Shown: one piece after another, positions 8,680 to 16,968 of the stretch | Numbering within the stretch: position 1 is the stretch's first letter | Layout of the letters: each line of letters opens with the position of its first letter | Source of the DNA: CAVRXQ01 sp963725215 | GTDB lineage: Bacteria > Actinomycetota > Acidimicrobiia > Acidimicrobiales > Bog-793 | Direction: 5' to 3' | Length of the DNA: 64,000 nucleotides | Assembly (NCBI GenBank): GCA_963725215.1 | Contig: CAVRXQ010000007.1 | Location: 558,001-622,000 of the forward strand | Notes under the pieces: model-generated | Told to the model about the DNA's origin: nothing | What the model saw: the letters and a program-made list of their open reading frames with translations, nothing else | Database searches by the model: none | Made by a program: the position numbers and the translations under genes

Positions 8680-9205
8680 TCCCTTCGCCGGGGAGGAATG
8701 GCGTGACGCCTTTGGCGATCGCTTGGCCAGCGCTGAAGTGGTACACGACGGCGAGCCAAGGGACGCCGATCAGAAAGATGATCGCGTCGCCAAGCACCAT
8801 CGCCGGGATCGCGCTGAGCACCTTGCGGTCGGCGCGCCGCTCGGCGAGAAAGCCGCAGACGACCGAGGCGACGAAGAACCCGATGATGTAGCCGAAGGTC
8901 CCTTCTACCCAGCCCGAGGTGTGGCCGGCGAACCACGGCACGCCCGCCAGTCCGCCGATCGCGTAAAGCGCCAGCGCGGCGGCGGCCCGCCGCGTTCCGA
9001 GCGCGCTGCCCGCGACGACCACACCGAGGGTCTGCCCGGTGATCGGAACCGGGGTCCAAGACAGGTGGATCGACAGCTGTGCCAGCAGTCCGACGAAGCA
9101 CGCCGCGCCGATCGTGACGGCGACGTCGCGGGCGAGAAGACCCGGGATGAGGTCGGCCAACACGGCGCGCCGACGACGGCTGATGGCGATCGTTTCGGTA
9201 GTCAT
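8600..9205 (-). CDS. bioY: Biotin transporter S component BioY
   Basis: A 201-residue membrane protein with six hydrophobic segments. The BioY signature is clear: WTPVPITGQTLGVVVAGSALG near residues 50-70, then ALYAIGGLAGVPWFAG, and a GYIIGFFVASVVCGFLAER segment. BioY binds biotin in the membrane and imports it, alone or with an ECF energising module; no ECF ATPase genes are seen here. The start was set at ATG 9205 (MTTETIAIS), which leaves a short cytoplasmic N-terminus as in relatives; the frame is open further upstream. The gene is divergent from the MFS exporter at 9316. Confidence 0.92.
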   Translation of the reverse strand: MTTETIAISRRRRAVLADLIPGLLARDVAVTIGAACFVGLLAQLSIHLSWTPVPITGQTLGVVVAGSALGTRRAAAALALYAIGGLAGVPWFAGHTSGWVEGTFGYIIGFFVASVVCGFLAERRADRKVLSAIPAMVLGDAIIFLIGVPWLAVVYHFSAGQAIAKGVTPFLPGEGIKMALAAGLLPSAWKIAGLSRRTRRS

Positions 9206-9315
9206 TTCCGGAAGTTCTACCGCAGAGGAAACCTTTAGGCAGCCCTCGCCAATATCGACGCGTCCGCGAGGGGCGGGACAGGTTGCCATTAGGGTCCGCG
9301 TGACTGCCCCGCCGT

Positions 9316-10782
9316 ATGTCGAACCCATCGATAGGAGTCCGATTGCGTCGATCTGCGAATCCCTGGGTTGTCCTCGTCCTCGTCTGCCTCGCGCAGTTCA
9401 TGGTCATCCTCGACGCGACAGTCGTGAACGTCGCGTTGCCGACGATCCAGCGCGCCCTGCACATGTCAGAGACGAACCTGCAGTGGATCGTCAACGCGTA
9501 CACGCTCACCTTCGGTGGCTTCCTGTTGCTCGGCGGCCGAGCCGGCGACCTCGCGGGGCGAAAGCGCCTGTTCCTCGCGGGGCTCGTCGTCTTCACGGTC
9601 GCGTCGTTCTTGGACGGCGTATCCGCGAATCAGGGAATGCTGATCGCGTCGCGCGCGCTGCAGGGACTCGGCGCCGCGTTCATCTCGCCCGCTGCGCTCG
9701 CCATCATCTCGACGACGTTTGCGGAAGGCTCCGCGCGCGCGAAGGCGATGGGGGTATGGGCCGCGATCGCGGTCGGGGGCGGCGCGGCAGGGCTGATTCT
9801 CGGAGGGGTGCTCACCCAGCTCGTCTCGTGGCGGTGGATCTTCTTCGTCAACGTGCCGGTCGGCGTCGCGACTTTCATCTTCGCGACGTTGCTCGTCCCG
9901 GAGTCGAAGGACGAAACCGCGTACCGCAGCTTCGACGTCGCAGGTGCGGTGACGGTGACCGGGGGGCTCGTCGCGCTCGTCTACGCGATCGTCGGCGCGC
10001 AACAGCGCGGATGGGGCGCGCCACAGACGATCGGCTTCTTCGTCGGTTCCGTGGCGCTGCTCGTGGCGTTCGTCGCGATCGAGAAGCGCTCCGCGGCGCC
10101 TCTTGTGCGGCTGTCGATCTTCCGCATCCGCTCGCTCGCGATCGCGAACGCGGTGATGTTCTTTGCGATGTCGGGGATGTTCGCGATGTTCTTCTTCAAC
10201 TCGCTCTATGTGCAGCGAGTCCTCGGATTCGGACCCCTAAAGACCGGGTTCGCGTTCTTGCCGTTCACCGCGGGCGTGATGATCTCTGCCGGCATTGCCT
10301 CGAACTTCGGGACACGTCTCGGGATGCGCCGCGTCGCCGCCGTCGGCCTCGTCGTCGGGTCTATCGGGGAGTTCCTCCTCACCCGCACCCCTGTCCACGG
10401 CAGCTACCTCGTGAACGTTTTTCCGTCGGTGGCACTGTTGTCGCTCGGCATGGGCGCGGTCTTCGTCCCGATCACCTTGATCGCGACGACGGGCCTCGAA
10501 AACTGGGATCAGGGGCTCGCCTCGGGCCTCTTCAACACGGCCCAGCAGGTCGGCGGGGCGCTCGGGCTGGCGATCTTGGCGACGGTCGCCGCCGGCCAGA
10601 CGGCGACCGTGAACCACGGCGTCGGCCGCTTGGCCCTCGTCGACGGCTTCCACTACGCGTTCTATGGCGGCGTCGGCTTCCTCGCCGCAGGGCTGGTCGT
10701 GCTCGTCGCGATGTTGCGGAGCCACCACATCGCGCGCATCGAGGCACCGGCGACCCCCATCCCCGTTCCTGTGGAAGTCTGA
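9316..10782 (+). CDS. MFS transporter, DHA2 (EmrB/QacA) drug-efflux family
   Basis: A 488-residue transporter with about fourteen hydrophobic segments. The DHA2 motif LDATVVNVALPTI (with its membrane aspartate) is at about residues 33-45, motif A GGRAGDLAGRKRLF at about 73-86, and the second-half region GLENWDQGLASGLFNTAQQVGGALG matches this family. Such proteins use the proton gradient to expel drugs or other amphipathic compounds. The gene ends 7 bases before an alpha/beta hydrolase gene, so the two probably form an operon. A drug-exporter role is inferred from the family only; the substrate is unknown. Confidence 0.9.
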   Translation: MSNPSIGVRLRRSANPWVVLVLVCLAQFMVILDATVVNVALPTIQRALHMSETNLQWIVNAYTLTFGGFLLLGGRAGDLAGRKRLFLAGLVVFTVASFLDGVSANQGMLIASRALQGLGAAFISPAALAIISTTFAEGSARAKAMGVWAAIAVGGGAAGLILGGVLTQLVSWRWIFFVNVPVGVATFIFATLLVPESKDETAYRSFDVAGAVTVTGGLVALVYAIVGAQQRGWGAPQTIGFFVGSVALLVAFVAIEKRSAAPLVRLSIFRIRSLAIANAVMFFAMSGMFAMFFFNSLYVQRVLGFGPLKTGFAFLPFTAGVMISAGIASNFGTRLGMRRVAAVGLVVGSIGEFLLTRTPVHGSYLVNVFPSVALLSLGMGAVFVPITLIATTGLENWDQGLASGLFNTAQQVGGALGLAILATVAAGQTATVNHGVGRLALVDGFHYAFYGGVGFLAAGLVVLVAMLRSHHIARIEAPATPIPVPVEV

Positions 10783-10789
10783 GGCTGAG

Positions 10790-11653
10790 ATGGGACGTCT
10801 GGTCGCGACCTCCGACACCGAGTTATTTGTCGACGAGCGCGGACGCGACGACGCGTTCCCACTCTTCGTCCTCCACGGTGGACCAGGCGTCGACCACCGA
10901 ATGTTCGGCGACTACCTCGATCCCATCGCCTCTTCCGGCCGCTACCGGCTCGTCTTGGTCGACCAGCGCGCGAACGGTCGCTCGGATCGCGCGTCTCCTC
11001 CCGAGACCTGGACGCTCGAGCAGATGGCCGCCGACGTGAGCGAGCTCGCGAAGTCCCTCGGCCTCGCGCGCTACGCCGTGCTCGGCCACTCCTATGGGTC
11101 TTTCGTTGCCCTCCAACACGCCGTCGTGGAACCCGCCGCGGCTGCGGCGACGATCGTCTCATCGGGCGTCGCGTCGGCGCGTTGGCTCGCCAGAGTCGAC
11201 AAGGAGCTGGCGCGCTTCGAGCCGGTTTATCTGCGCGAGCAGGTCACCGAATCGTGGGCGAAGGAAAAGCACGTGACGACCGAGGAGGAGGTCGCGGCGC
11301 TCATCTCGGAGCAAGACCCGTTCCAGTTCGCCGACCCGCTCGATCCGCGCATCGAGGAATACGAACGGCGCAGCGCCGGGGCGCGCTTCGCCCCCGACGT
11401 CTTGAGGCGATTCGCCGCCGCCGAATACGGGGGGATCGAGGTGGCGGACCGCCTCGGCGAGGTCACCCATCCCGTCCTCGTCCTGGCGGGCCGGCACGAC
11501 CGTACGTGCTGCGTCGAGGCGGCAGAGGAGATGGCAGCGAAGCTCCCAGACGCCGAGCTCGTCGTCTTCGAGGACTCCGCCCACATGACCTTCGTCGAAG
11601 AGCCTGAGCGTTATGTCGCCGCGGTCACCGACTTCCTCGATCGAAAGCTCTGA
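10790..11653 (+). CDS. Alpha/beta hydrolase, proline iminopeptidase-like
   Basis: A 287-residue alpha/beta-fold hydrolase. The oxyanion HGGPG is at residues 29-33, the nucleophile elbow GHSYGS has Ser101, the acid is probably in LAGRHDRTC, and the catalytic histidine is in EDSAHMTF near the end. HGGPG plus DQRANGRSD resembles prolyl aminopeptidases and related esterases. ATG 10790 follows a GAGGCTGAG stretch and lies 7 bases after the MFS stop, so the two are probably co-transcribed; a detoxifying or signal-hydrolysing role beside an exporter is possible. It converges with glutamine synthetase. Confidence 0.85.
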   Translation: MGRLVATSDTELFVDERGRDDAFPLFVLHGGPGVDHRMFGDYLDPIASSGRYRLVLVDQRANGRSDRASPPETWTLEQMAADVSELAKSLGLARYAVLGHSYGSFVALQHAVVEPAAAAATIVSSGVASARWLARVDKELARFEPVYLREQVTESWAKEKHVTTEEEVAALISEQDPFQFADPLDPRIEEYERRSAGARFAPDVLRRFAAAEYGGIEVADRLGEVTHPVLVLAGRHDRTCCVEAAEEMAAKLPDAELVVFEDSAHMTFVEEPERYVAAVTDFLDRKL

Positions 11654-11689
11654 GGCGACGAAACCTCGGACAGGTGAGGAGCGGCCTCG

Positions 11690-12727
11690 CTACGCCACGT
11701 CGGCTTCGGCTTCGGCGTCGCGGAGGACCTCCGCGGCCGCCGAGCAGACCGTCTCGGTGATGAGGCGGGTGACGACGTAGGGGTCGCAGTTGGCGTTCGG
11801 CCGGCGGTCCTCCAAGTACCCCTTCTGGTCGCGCTCGACGTGCCAGGGGATGCGGATCGACGCCCCCCGGTCGGAGGGTCCGTAGTTGAACCGGCTCCAC
11901 GGCGCGGTCTCGTGCGCGCCGGTGAGACGATCTTTGATCCCCTCGCCGTATCCGGCGATGTGGGACTCGATGTTCCGACCGAGCGCCTCGCAGGCCGCGA
12001 TGATCGGCGCGTAGTCCTCGCGCATCGCCTTGGTCGAGAAGTTCGTGTGCGCGCCGGCGCCGTTCCAGTCGCCGGCGACCGGCTTGGCGGCGAGGCTCAC
12101 GTCGACGTCGTAGTCCTCGGCGATGCGGAAGAGCAGCCAGCGCGAGAGCCACAGGTGGTCACCGATCTCCGGCGGCGCCAACACGCCGACCTGGTACTCC
12201 CACTGGCCCTTCATCACCTCGGCGTTTGTGCCGACGATGCCGATCCCGGCGTCGATGCAGGCTTGAGTGTGCCGCTCGACGATCTGGCGGCCGACGGCCA
12301 CCGAGGCGCCGACCGAGCAGTAGTAGGGGCCCTGGGGGGCGGGGAAGCCGACCTCAGGCCAGCCGAGGGGACGACCGTCTTTGAAGAACGTGTACTCCTG
12401 TTCGATGCCGAAAAGCGGTTCCTGGTCCGCGTAGCGCTCAGCGGACTCGAGACACAGGGCGCGGGTGTTCGAGGGGTGGGGGAGGAAGTCGAGGTCGAGG
12501 ACCTCACAGAGGACGAGCTTGTTCTCGCCGCCGCGCAGCGGGTCGGGGGTGACAAGGACGGGGCGCAAGACGCAGTCCGAAAGGCTGCCGGGCGCCTGGT
12601 TTGTGCTCGAGCCGTCGAATCCCCAGATCCCGGGCTCTGTCCCGTCGGGGAGGACCTTCGTCTTCGCCCGGATCTGCGCCGTCGGCTCCGTGCCGTCGAT
12701 CCAGATGTATTCCGCCTGGTAGCTCAT
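11690..12727 (-). CDS. glnII: Glutamine synthetase type II (eukaryote-like)
   Basis: A 345-residue enzyme that makes glutamine from glutamate, ammonia and ATP. Its length and motifs are those of GSII, not the 470-residue GSI: WGFDGSSTNQAPG near residues 40-52, EQEYTFF (metal-binding glutamates), AGDWNGAGAHTNFST for the glutamate/ATP site, HETAPWSRFNYG and DRGASIRIP, and a C-terminal YLEDRRPNANCDPY segment. ATG 12727 is preceded by GAGGGAG and gives MSYQAEYIWID, the expected start; the frame stays open further upstream. GSII occurs in Streptomyces and Frankia, usually as a second enzyme that escapes adenylylation, since the GSI adenylylation site is absent. It stands alone here, converging with the hydrolase gene. 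Confidence 0.95.
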   Translation of the reverse strand: MSYQAEYIWIDGTEPTAQIRAKTKVLPDGTEPGIWGFDGSSTNQAPGSLSDCVLRPVLVTPDPLRGGENKLVLCEVLDLDFLPHPSNTRALCLESAERYADQEPLFGIEQEYTFFKDGRPLGWPEVGFPAPQGPYYCSVGASVAVGRQIVERHTQACIDAGIGIVGTNAEVMKGQWEYQVGVLAPPEIGDHLWLSRWLLFRIAEDYDVDVSLAAKPVAGDWNGAGAHTNFSTKAMREDYAPIIAACEALGRNIESHIAGYGEGIKDRLTGAHETAPWSRFNYGPSDRGASIRIPWHVERDQKGYLEDRRPNANCDPYVVTRLITETVCSAAAEVLRDAEAEADVA

Positions 12728-12914
12728 GTGCGCTCCCTCGCCCCGTTCGATTTCTGCCGAAACGCGCCACGCCGGCGCGCCGGACCCGCTCTTCGCTCCC
12801 AGCCTGCCGAAACGCCGTTTCCGCCTCGTCACCGTTTTGTGAACTCCAGGTGAACAGCGTCCGACCTCATCGCCGCCGAGAGCGAGCCGAGGGTCCCCGT
12901 TCCCGGCGCGCGGG

Positions 12915-13724
12915 TTAGACCGCCTTGCGATACCTCCAAACCGACAAGGGCGCGGCGACGGCAAAGATCCCGACGCACCAAGCGACGGCCTCCAAGACGT
13001 GTGACGCCGTCGGCCCACCAAGGAACAGCGACCGCACCGCCGTCACCGTCACCGAGACCGGCTGGTGGGCGGCGAAGGCCTGCAGCCATCCCGGCATCGT
13101 CGAGACAGGGATGAACGCCGAGGAGGCGAAGACGAGCGGCGCGAGGACGGGGAACGCGGCCGCCTGGGCGGCCTCCGGGTCACCGACAAGGAGACCGAGG
13201 GTGGCGAAGATCCACGAAAACGCGTAGCCGAACAACAGCACGAGCAGCATCCCAGCGACGTAGCCGGCCAAGTTCGTGTGCCAGCGGAAACCAACCGCCA
13301 AGCCGACCGCCGTCATCAACAGGGCGACGCCGACGTTGCGGACGAGATCGGCGAAGGTCCTTCCCGTCAACACGGCGGAGCGCGCCATCGGCAGCGAGCG
13401 GAATCGCTCCAACAGCCCGCTTTTCATGTCGGTCGCGAGTCCCACCGCGGCGGCCATCGAGCCGAAGACGACCGTCTGCACGAAAACGCCTGGCATCAGA
13501 AAGTCGACGTAGGGGACATGGCTCGGCAACTTGATCGCACCGCCGAAGACGTAGCGGAACAAAAGGACGAAGACGACCGGCTGCACGGTCGAAAAAACGA
13601 GCAGATCTGGGACGCGCTTGTACGCGATGAGGTTGCGCGTCGCGACGGCGAAGGAGTCGGAGAGCGCGTGCCGCCACGGCCGCGCAATGCGGGATTGGCC
13701 GAGTTGAGCCGCCGTGACCGTCAT
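12915..13724 (-). CDS. ABC-2 type transporter permease, DrrB family
   Basis: A 269-residue permease beginning at ATG 13724, which overlaps the stop of the upstream ATPase by 4 bases. It has six hydrophobic segments and strong DrrB landmarks: VFSTVQPVVFVLLFRYVFGGAI near residues 43-64, MKSGLLERFRSLPMARSAVL near 101-119, and IPVSTMPGWLQAFAAHQPVSV near 205-225. These are closest to daunorubicin/glycolipid exporters. It works with the ATPase at 13721-14707. A longer open frame upstream on this strand is just the antisense-type overlap with the ATPase and was rejected. Confidence 0.9.
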   Translation of the reverse strand: MTVTAAQLGQSRIARPWRHALSDSFAVATRNLIAYKRVPDLLVFSTVQPVVFVLLFRYVFGGAIKLPSHVPYVDFLMPGVFVQTVVFGSMAAAVGLATDMKSGLLERFRSLPMARSAVLTGRTFADLVRNVGVALLMTAVGLAVGFRWHTNLAGYVAGMLLVLLFGYAFSWIFATLGLLVGDPEAAQAAAFPVLAPLVFASSAFIPVSTMPGWLQAFAAHQPVSVTVTAVRSLFLGGPTASHVLEAVAWCVGIFAVAAPLSVWRYRKAV

Positions 13725-14707
13725 CGTGCCCTCACTTTCTCGACCGCTGCGAGATCGACCCCTTCGAGGTTTTCGTCGATCGAGTGGTGTCCCGTGAGCG
13801 CGAGGAACACGTCGTCGAGGCTCGGCTCGCGCACGGAGAGCGATGTTGGCGAGGCGCCCGAGTCGTCGACTGAGCGCAACACGTTCAACAGCGCGCCCGC
13901 TCCGTCGTTGGAGCTGAAGCGGACGAGGTCGTTCTCGCGTTCTGGGCTCAGCCCGAGACGGGCGATCGCCTCGAGCGCGCTCGACGCCGAGTGTTCGTCG
14001 TCGAAGGTCATCTCGATCACCGTTGCCCCGAGTCGCGCTTTGAGTCGAGCCGGCGAGTCGTTCACGACGATGCGTCCGGTATCGACGACGGCGACGCGGT
14101 CGGCGAGCCGGTCGGCCTCTTCGAGATACTGGGTCGTGAGCAGGACGGTCGTGCCCTCCCCGACCAAGTCGCGGATCACCTTCCATAGCTCCGCGCGCCC
14201 TTCGATGTCGAGCCCGGTCGTCGGCTCGTCCAAGAAGAGCACCGGCGGTCGGTTCAACAACGCCGCGGCGACGTCGAGTCGTCGCCGCATCCCCCCCGAG
14301 TAGGTCCGCACCGGACGGTCACCGGCGCCCGCCAGGCCGAACTGCTCGAGCAGCGCGCGGGAGCGCTTGTTGCGCTCCGAACGCGCGAGGTGGGTGAGCT
14401 GTCCGACGAGTCGGAGGTTCTCGAATCCGGTGAGATTCGGGTCGACTGCGGCGTTCTGGCCGGCGAGCCCGATGCTCGTCCGGACGGCTTGGGGATCCGA
14501 GACGACGTCGTGACCGAGCACCTCGGCGCGCCCGCCGTCAGGGGGGAGGATCGTCGCAAGCACGCGCACGATCGTCGTCTTGCCGGCACCGTTCGGACCT
14601 AGGAGGCCGAAGACCGTTCCTTGCTCGACTTCGAAGTCGACGCCGTCGAGGGCTTGGACCGATCCGAATCGTTTCGTCAGCCCCGAGACGCTTATCGCGC
14701 TGGTCAC
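13721..14707 (-). CDS. Daunorubicin-resistance-type ABC ATP-binding protein (DrrA)
   Basis: A 328-residue ATPase from GTG 14707 (an in-frame ATG at 14767 is possible but adds an atypical tail). Walker A GPNGAGKT is at residues 37-44, the signature YSGGM at 136-140, and Walker B LFLDE ends at 161. The switch position is glutamine (TTQYLEEAD, near 193) in place of the usual histidine; this is the known DrrA variant and separates it from the other two ATPases in the window, which keep histidine. It ends in a DDVFLALTGH segment typical of DrrA. It couples to the permease by a 4-base overlap. Confidence 0.92.
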   Translation of the reverse strand: MTSAISVSGLTKRFGSVQALDGVDFEVEQGTVFGLLGPNGAGKTTIVRVLATILPPDGGRAEVLGHDVVSDPQAVRTSIGLAGQNAAVDPNLTGFENLRLVGQLTHLARSERNKRSRALLEQFGLAGAGDRPVRTYSGGMRRRLDVAAALLNRPPVLFLDEPTTGLDIEGRAELWKVIRDLVGEGTTVLLTTQYLEEADRLADRVAVVDTGRIVVNDSPARLKARLGATVIEMTFDDEHSASSALEAIARLGLSPERENDLVRFSSNDGAGALLNVLRSVDDSGASPTSLSVREPSLDDVFLALTGHHSIDENLEGVDLAAVEKVRAR

Positions 14708-14804
14708 TACGACAACGTACCGACGACTCGCTGGTCCTCGGTTGGAGACGCCGATCGAACTACCCACCTTCGGGTGGGCACTCGAGCGCGGCTCAGCGCG
14801 ACCC

Positions 14805-16805
14805 TCAAAGGGAGCGTGGATGCTTGAGATACTTCAGCAGGTCGACCAGTTCGACGTGGAGGGCGTAGCCACCGTCTCTCAACACGCCGGAGCGAATGAC
14901 CTTCGGCCGGTACGGCGCGAGTTGGCGCGCGGCCTGCTTGAAGCCTCCGCCCCTCAGGTCCATGAGAAGGATCTGGGCCGGCTTGCGTTTGTTGATCGTG
15001 GAGGTTCCGGCTGTCGTCAAGTCGGGGAATCCGCCGTGAACCGAGTTGAAGTCGGCGTGGAAGATCCCGATCGCGCTCAACAGCTGCGGGAGTTCGCGCC
15101 ATGGCCACCACATCAACAGCTGCTCGCCCTTGTAAGAAGGGTGGCCGACGAAGCCCGGCAGCTCGCAGATCACCTGGTATTGGTTGATGCTCGGCGTTGC
15201 GTTTCCTCCGAGCACCATGGAATAGGTCGGAATCGGGTCGTCGACGACATTTTTCATGGTCGCGTTTCCTCCGAGAACTATGGGATATGCCTGAATCGGG
15301 TTGTCGACGACATTTTCCATCGTCGGGACGTGAGTCTCCGGCGCCACCGTAAGCAAGAGGTTCGCCCCGAGCAGCCCGACGAGGATCGCTGACGCGCCGA
15401 GCGCGCGAACGAGCCCTTTCGATGGTGTTATCAATCCGTGTTCCGAGTCCCAGCCGAGCGACACCCTCCACGTCGCGGCGACGAGGACCAGGATCGCTCC
15501 GATCGCGAGCCCCCAAGGGCTGAGCTTCATCGCGGGGACGTGGCGGTCGGCTTCGTAGCCGAGCGCCACACCGACGACGAGTAAGAACGGCATCGACCTC
15601 AACGCCACCCGAAATGCCCGCGACAACGGGGATGAGGTCGAGCGGCTCGGCGTGGCGAACGGGTCCCAGTCGGCGAGAGCCGTCGCGATCTCTGAGACGA
15701 CGAACGCGAGTAGGACGAGAACGACGGCCCACAGCATCGAAGAGAAGTAGTGCTCCTCGACGAGTTGGACCTTGCCGACGAATTGGAAGTACGCGGCGGT
15801 CAAGAATTCGAACAACGCGCACAGCCCCAAGAACAGCTGGGTCGTCGTGATGCTCCGGTAACCGCGCAAGAAGACAGCGATGAATGCGATGAGCACCGCC
15901 GGGGGAACGACCAAGTACGGGTCGTAGAGCAGCCAGTGCCAGTTCGTCGAGTGCCACAGCGCCTCTTGGTATGGACGGCTCAAGAACCGCTCGGACTGCA
16001 ACGTCGGGGTGATGAAGTTGAATTGTCCGATCTCGAACCCGGAGAGGAACGCGAGGATCCCTGTCACGGCGACCGCTCCTCCGAGAAGGACTCCCGCGTC
16101 GCGAAGAAGATGCCGGCGCTCGCGCAACCCGCGCACGAGTACGTAGGCGACGAGGGCCGCGACGACGAGGGGCACGGATCCGCCGTCTGCCCACACCGCC
16201 ATCGTGAGGAGCACCGCGGCGAGGAGCAGCCACAACGGTCGCCGTTTCTCTGACGCGGACATGATCAGCGCGCACGTCGCGCCGAGGAGATAGGAGACCG
16301 TCGCCGAGTCGGGATAGTTCGTCCCCCACGCCGAGACGATCACCGGGCTCGACATCACGACCGCAATCCCGCCCGCTCCCGCCCACCGACCGTAGGTGCG
16401 ACGCAACAGCAGGTACACCGGGGCTACCGCGACGAGCGCGAGCAGGTAACGGAAGGCGAGGAATCCGTTTACCGCCCCGAACGCGAGGTAGAAGGCGCGC
16501 GCCGGCACGACGAATCCGACCTGGGATGCTTCCCTCATGCGCGACGTCGAGGCGAACACCGCGGAGTACCGGATGAACATGTCGCGGGGATCGACGACGA
16601 AGGTCGTGAAGATCGCGGGGTCCGGGAGCCGTGGCGGCGTCATCTCCTGCAGGCGAAGCACGAAGAACAACACGGCCGGAGAGACCAAGACGCCGATCGC
16701 CTCGACGACGTCGAGAAAGCGCCCGTTGCGGACGGGTGCCTCGGACGGCGCCCCGATTACCATCTCCTCAATGTCAAGCTGCTTCAGTCCGGCGGGCACG
16801 CTCAT
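14805..16805 (-). CDS. Large polytopic membrane protein, probable ArnT/GT39-like glycosyltransferase relative
   Basis: About 666 residues from ATG 16805 (MSVPAGLKQLDIEE); other starts further upstream would enter the IS110 region. It has about a dozen hydrophobic segments between residues 35 and 490. A first large loop carries DPRDMFIRYSAVF-like residues, and GTNYPDSATVSYLLGA follows helix 4. A soluble C-terminal part of about 170 residues follows. The topology resembles dolichyl-phosphate-mannose-type or hypothetical actinobacterial membrane glycosyltransferases, but no diagnostic DE pair is clear, so the family is tentative. The C-terminal region holds an in-frame tandem duplication of 21 residues (about residues 494-536). 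It is divergent from the GT2 gene at 18030, now separated from it by the transposase. Confidence 0.6.
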   Translation of the reverse strand: MSVPAGLKQLDIEEMVIGAPSEAPVRNGRFLDVVEAIGVLVSPAVLFFVLRLQEMTPPRLPDPAIFTTFVVDPRDMFIRYSAVFASTSRMREASQVGFVVPARAFYLAFGAVNGFLAFRYLLALVAVAPVYLLLRRTYGRWAGAGGIAVVMSSPVIVSAWGTNYPDSATVSYLLGATCALIMSASEKRRPLWLLLAAVLLTMAVWADGGSVPLVVAALVAYVLVRGLRERRHLLRDAGVLLGGAVAVTGILAFLSGFEIGQFNFITPTLQSERFLSRPYQEALWHSTNWHWLLYDPYLVVPPAVLIAFIAVFLRGYRSITTTQLFLGLCALFEFLTAAYFQFVGKVQLVEEHYFSSMLWAVVLVLLAFVVSEIATALADWDPFATPSRSTSSPLSRAFRVALRSMPFLLVVGVALGYEADRHVPAMKLSPWGLAIGAILVLVAATWRVSLGWDSEHGLITPSKGLVRALGASAILVGLLGANLLLTVAPETHVPTMENVVDNPIQAYPIVLGGNATMKNVVDDPIPTYSMVLGGNATPSINQYQVICELPGFVGHPSYKGEQLLMWWPWRELPQLLSAIGIFHADFNSVHGGFPDLTTAGTSTINKRKPAQILLMDLRGGGFKQAARQLAPYRPKVIRSGVLRDGGYALHVELVDLLKYLKHPRSL
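15199..15324. repeat. Two tandem copies of a 63-bp in-frame repeat
   Basis: The segment beginning GCGTTTCCTCCGAG at 15199 recurs at 15262, exactly 63 bases on, with a moderate number of substitutions. In the gene at 14805-16805 this encodes two 21-residue units of the form T-M-(E/K)-N-V-V-D-(N/D)-P-I...V-L-G-G-N-A. Both copies keep the frame, and the changes between them are mostly conservative at the protein level, so the duplication is not very recent. Confidence 0.9.
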
Positions 16806-16903
16806 ACCGTCTCTGCTCGTCGATGCGAGGCTTTCACCAGATTTGCGGCCCGCCGGACGCGCAGAACCGGCCGGCGAGGCTTGATAGGAGCTTGGCGTCC
16901 CTG

Positions 16904-16915
16904 CCTCAATTGAGG
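16904..16915. repeat. Perfect 12-bp palindrome in the IS110 left end
   Basis: CCTCAATTGAGG is self-complementary over its whole length and lies 53 bases upstream of the transposase ATG. It could be part of a stem in the non-coding guide (bridge) RNA that IS110 elements make from a non-coding end, or a transcription-factor site. No further evidence separates these. Confidence 0.4.
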
Positions 16916-16968
16916 TTTGCCCACCGACCGGTTCCGTGGTCATCCCCTGTGAGAGAGGAGACAGGAAC

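Noticed and set aside
9206..9315. Biotin-type riboswitch or operator before bioY
   Set aside because: No long dyad or known biotin-operator pattern could be seen in the short divergent gap.
12728..13021. N-terminal extension of glutamine synthetase to 13021
   Set aside because: The extra 98 residues are arginine- and proline-rich and unlike GSII; ATG 12727 has a good ribosome site and the family N-terminus.
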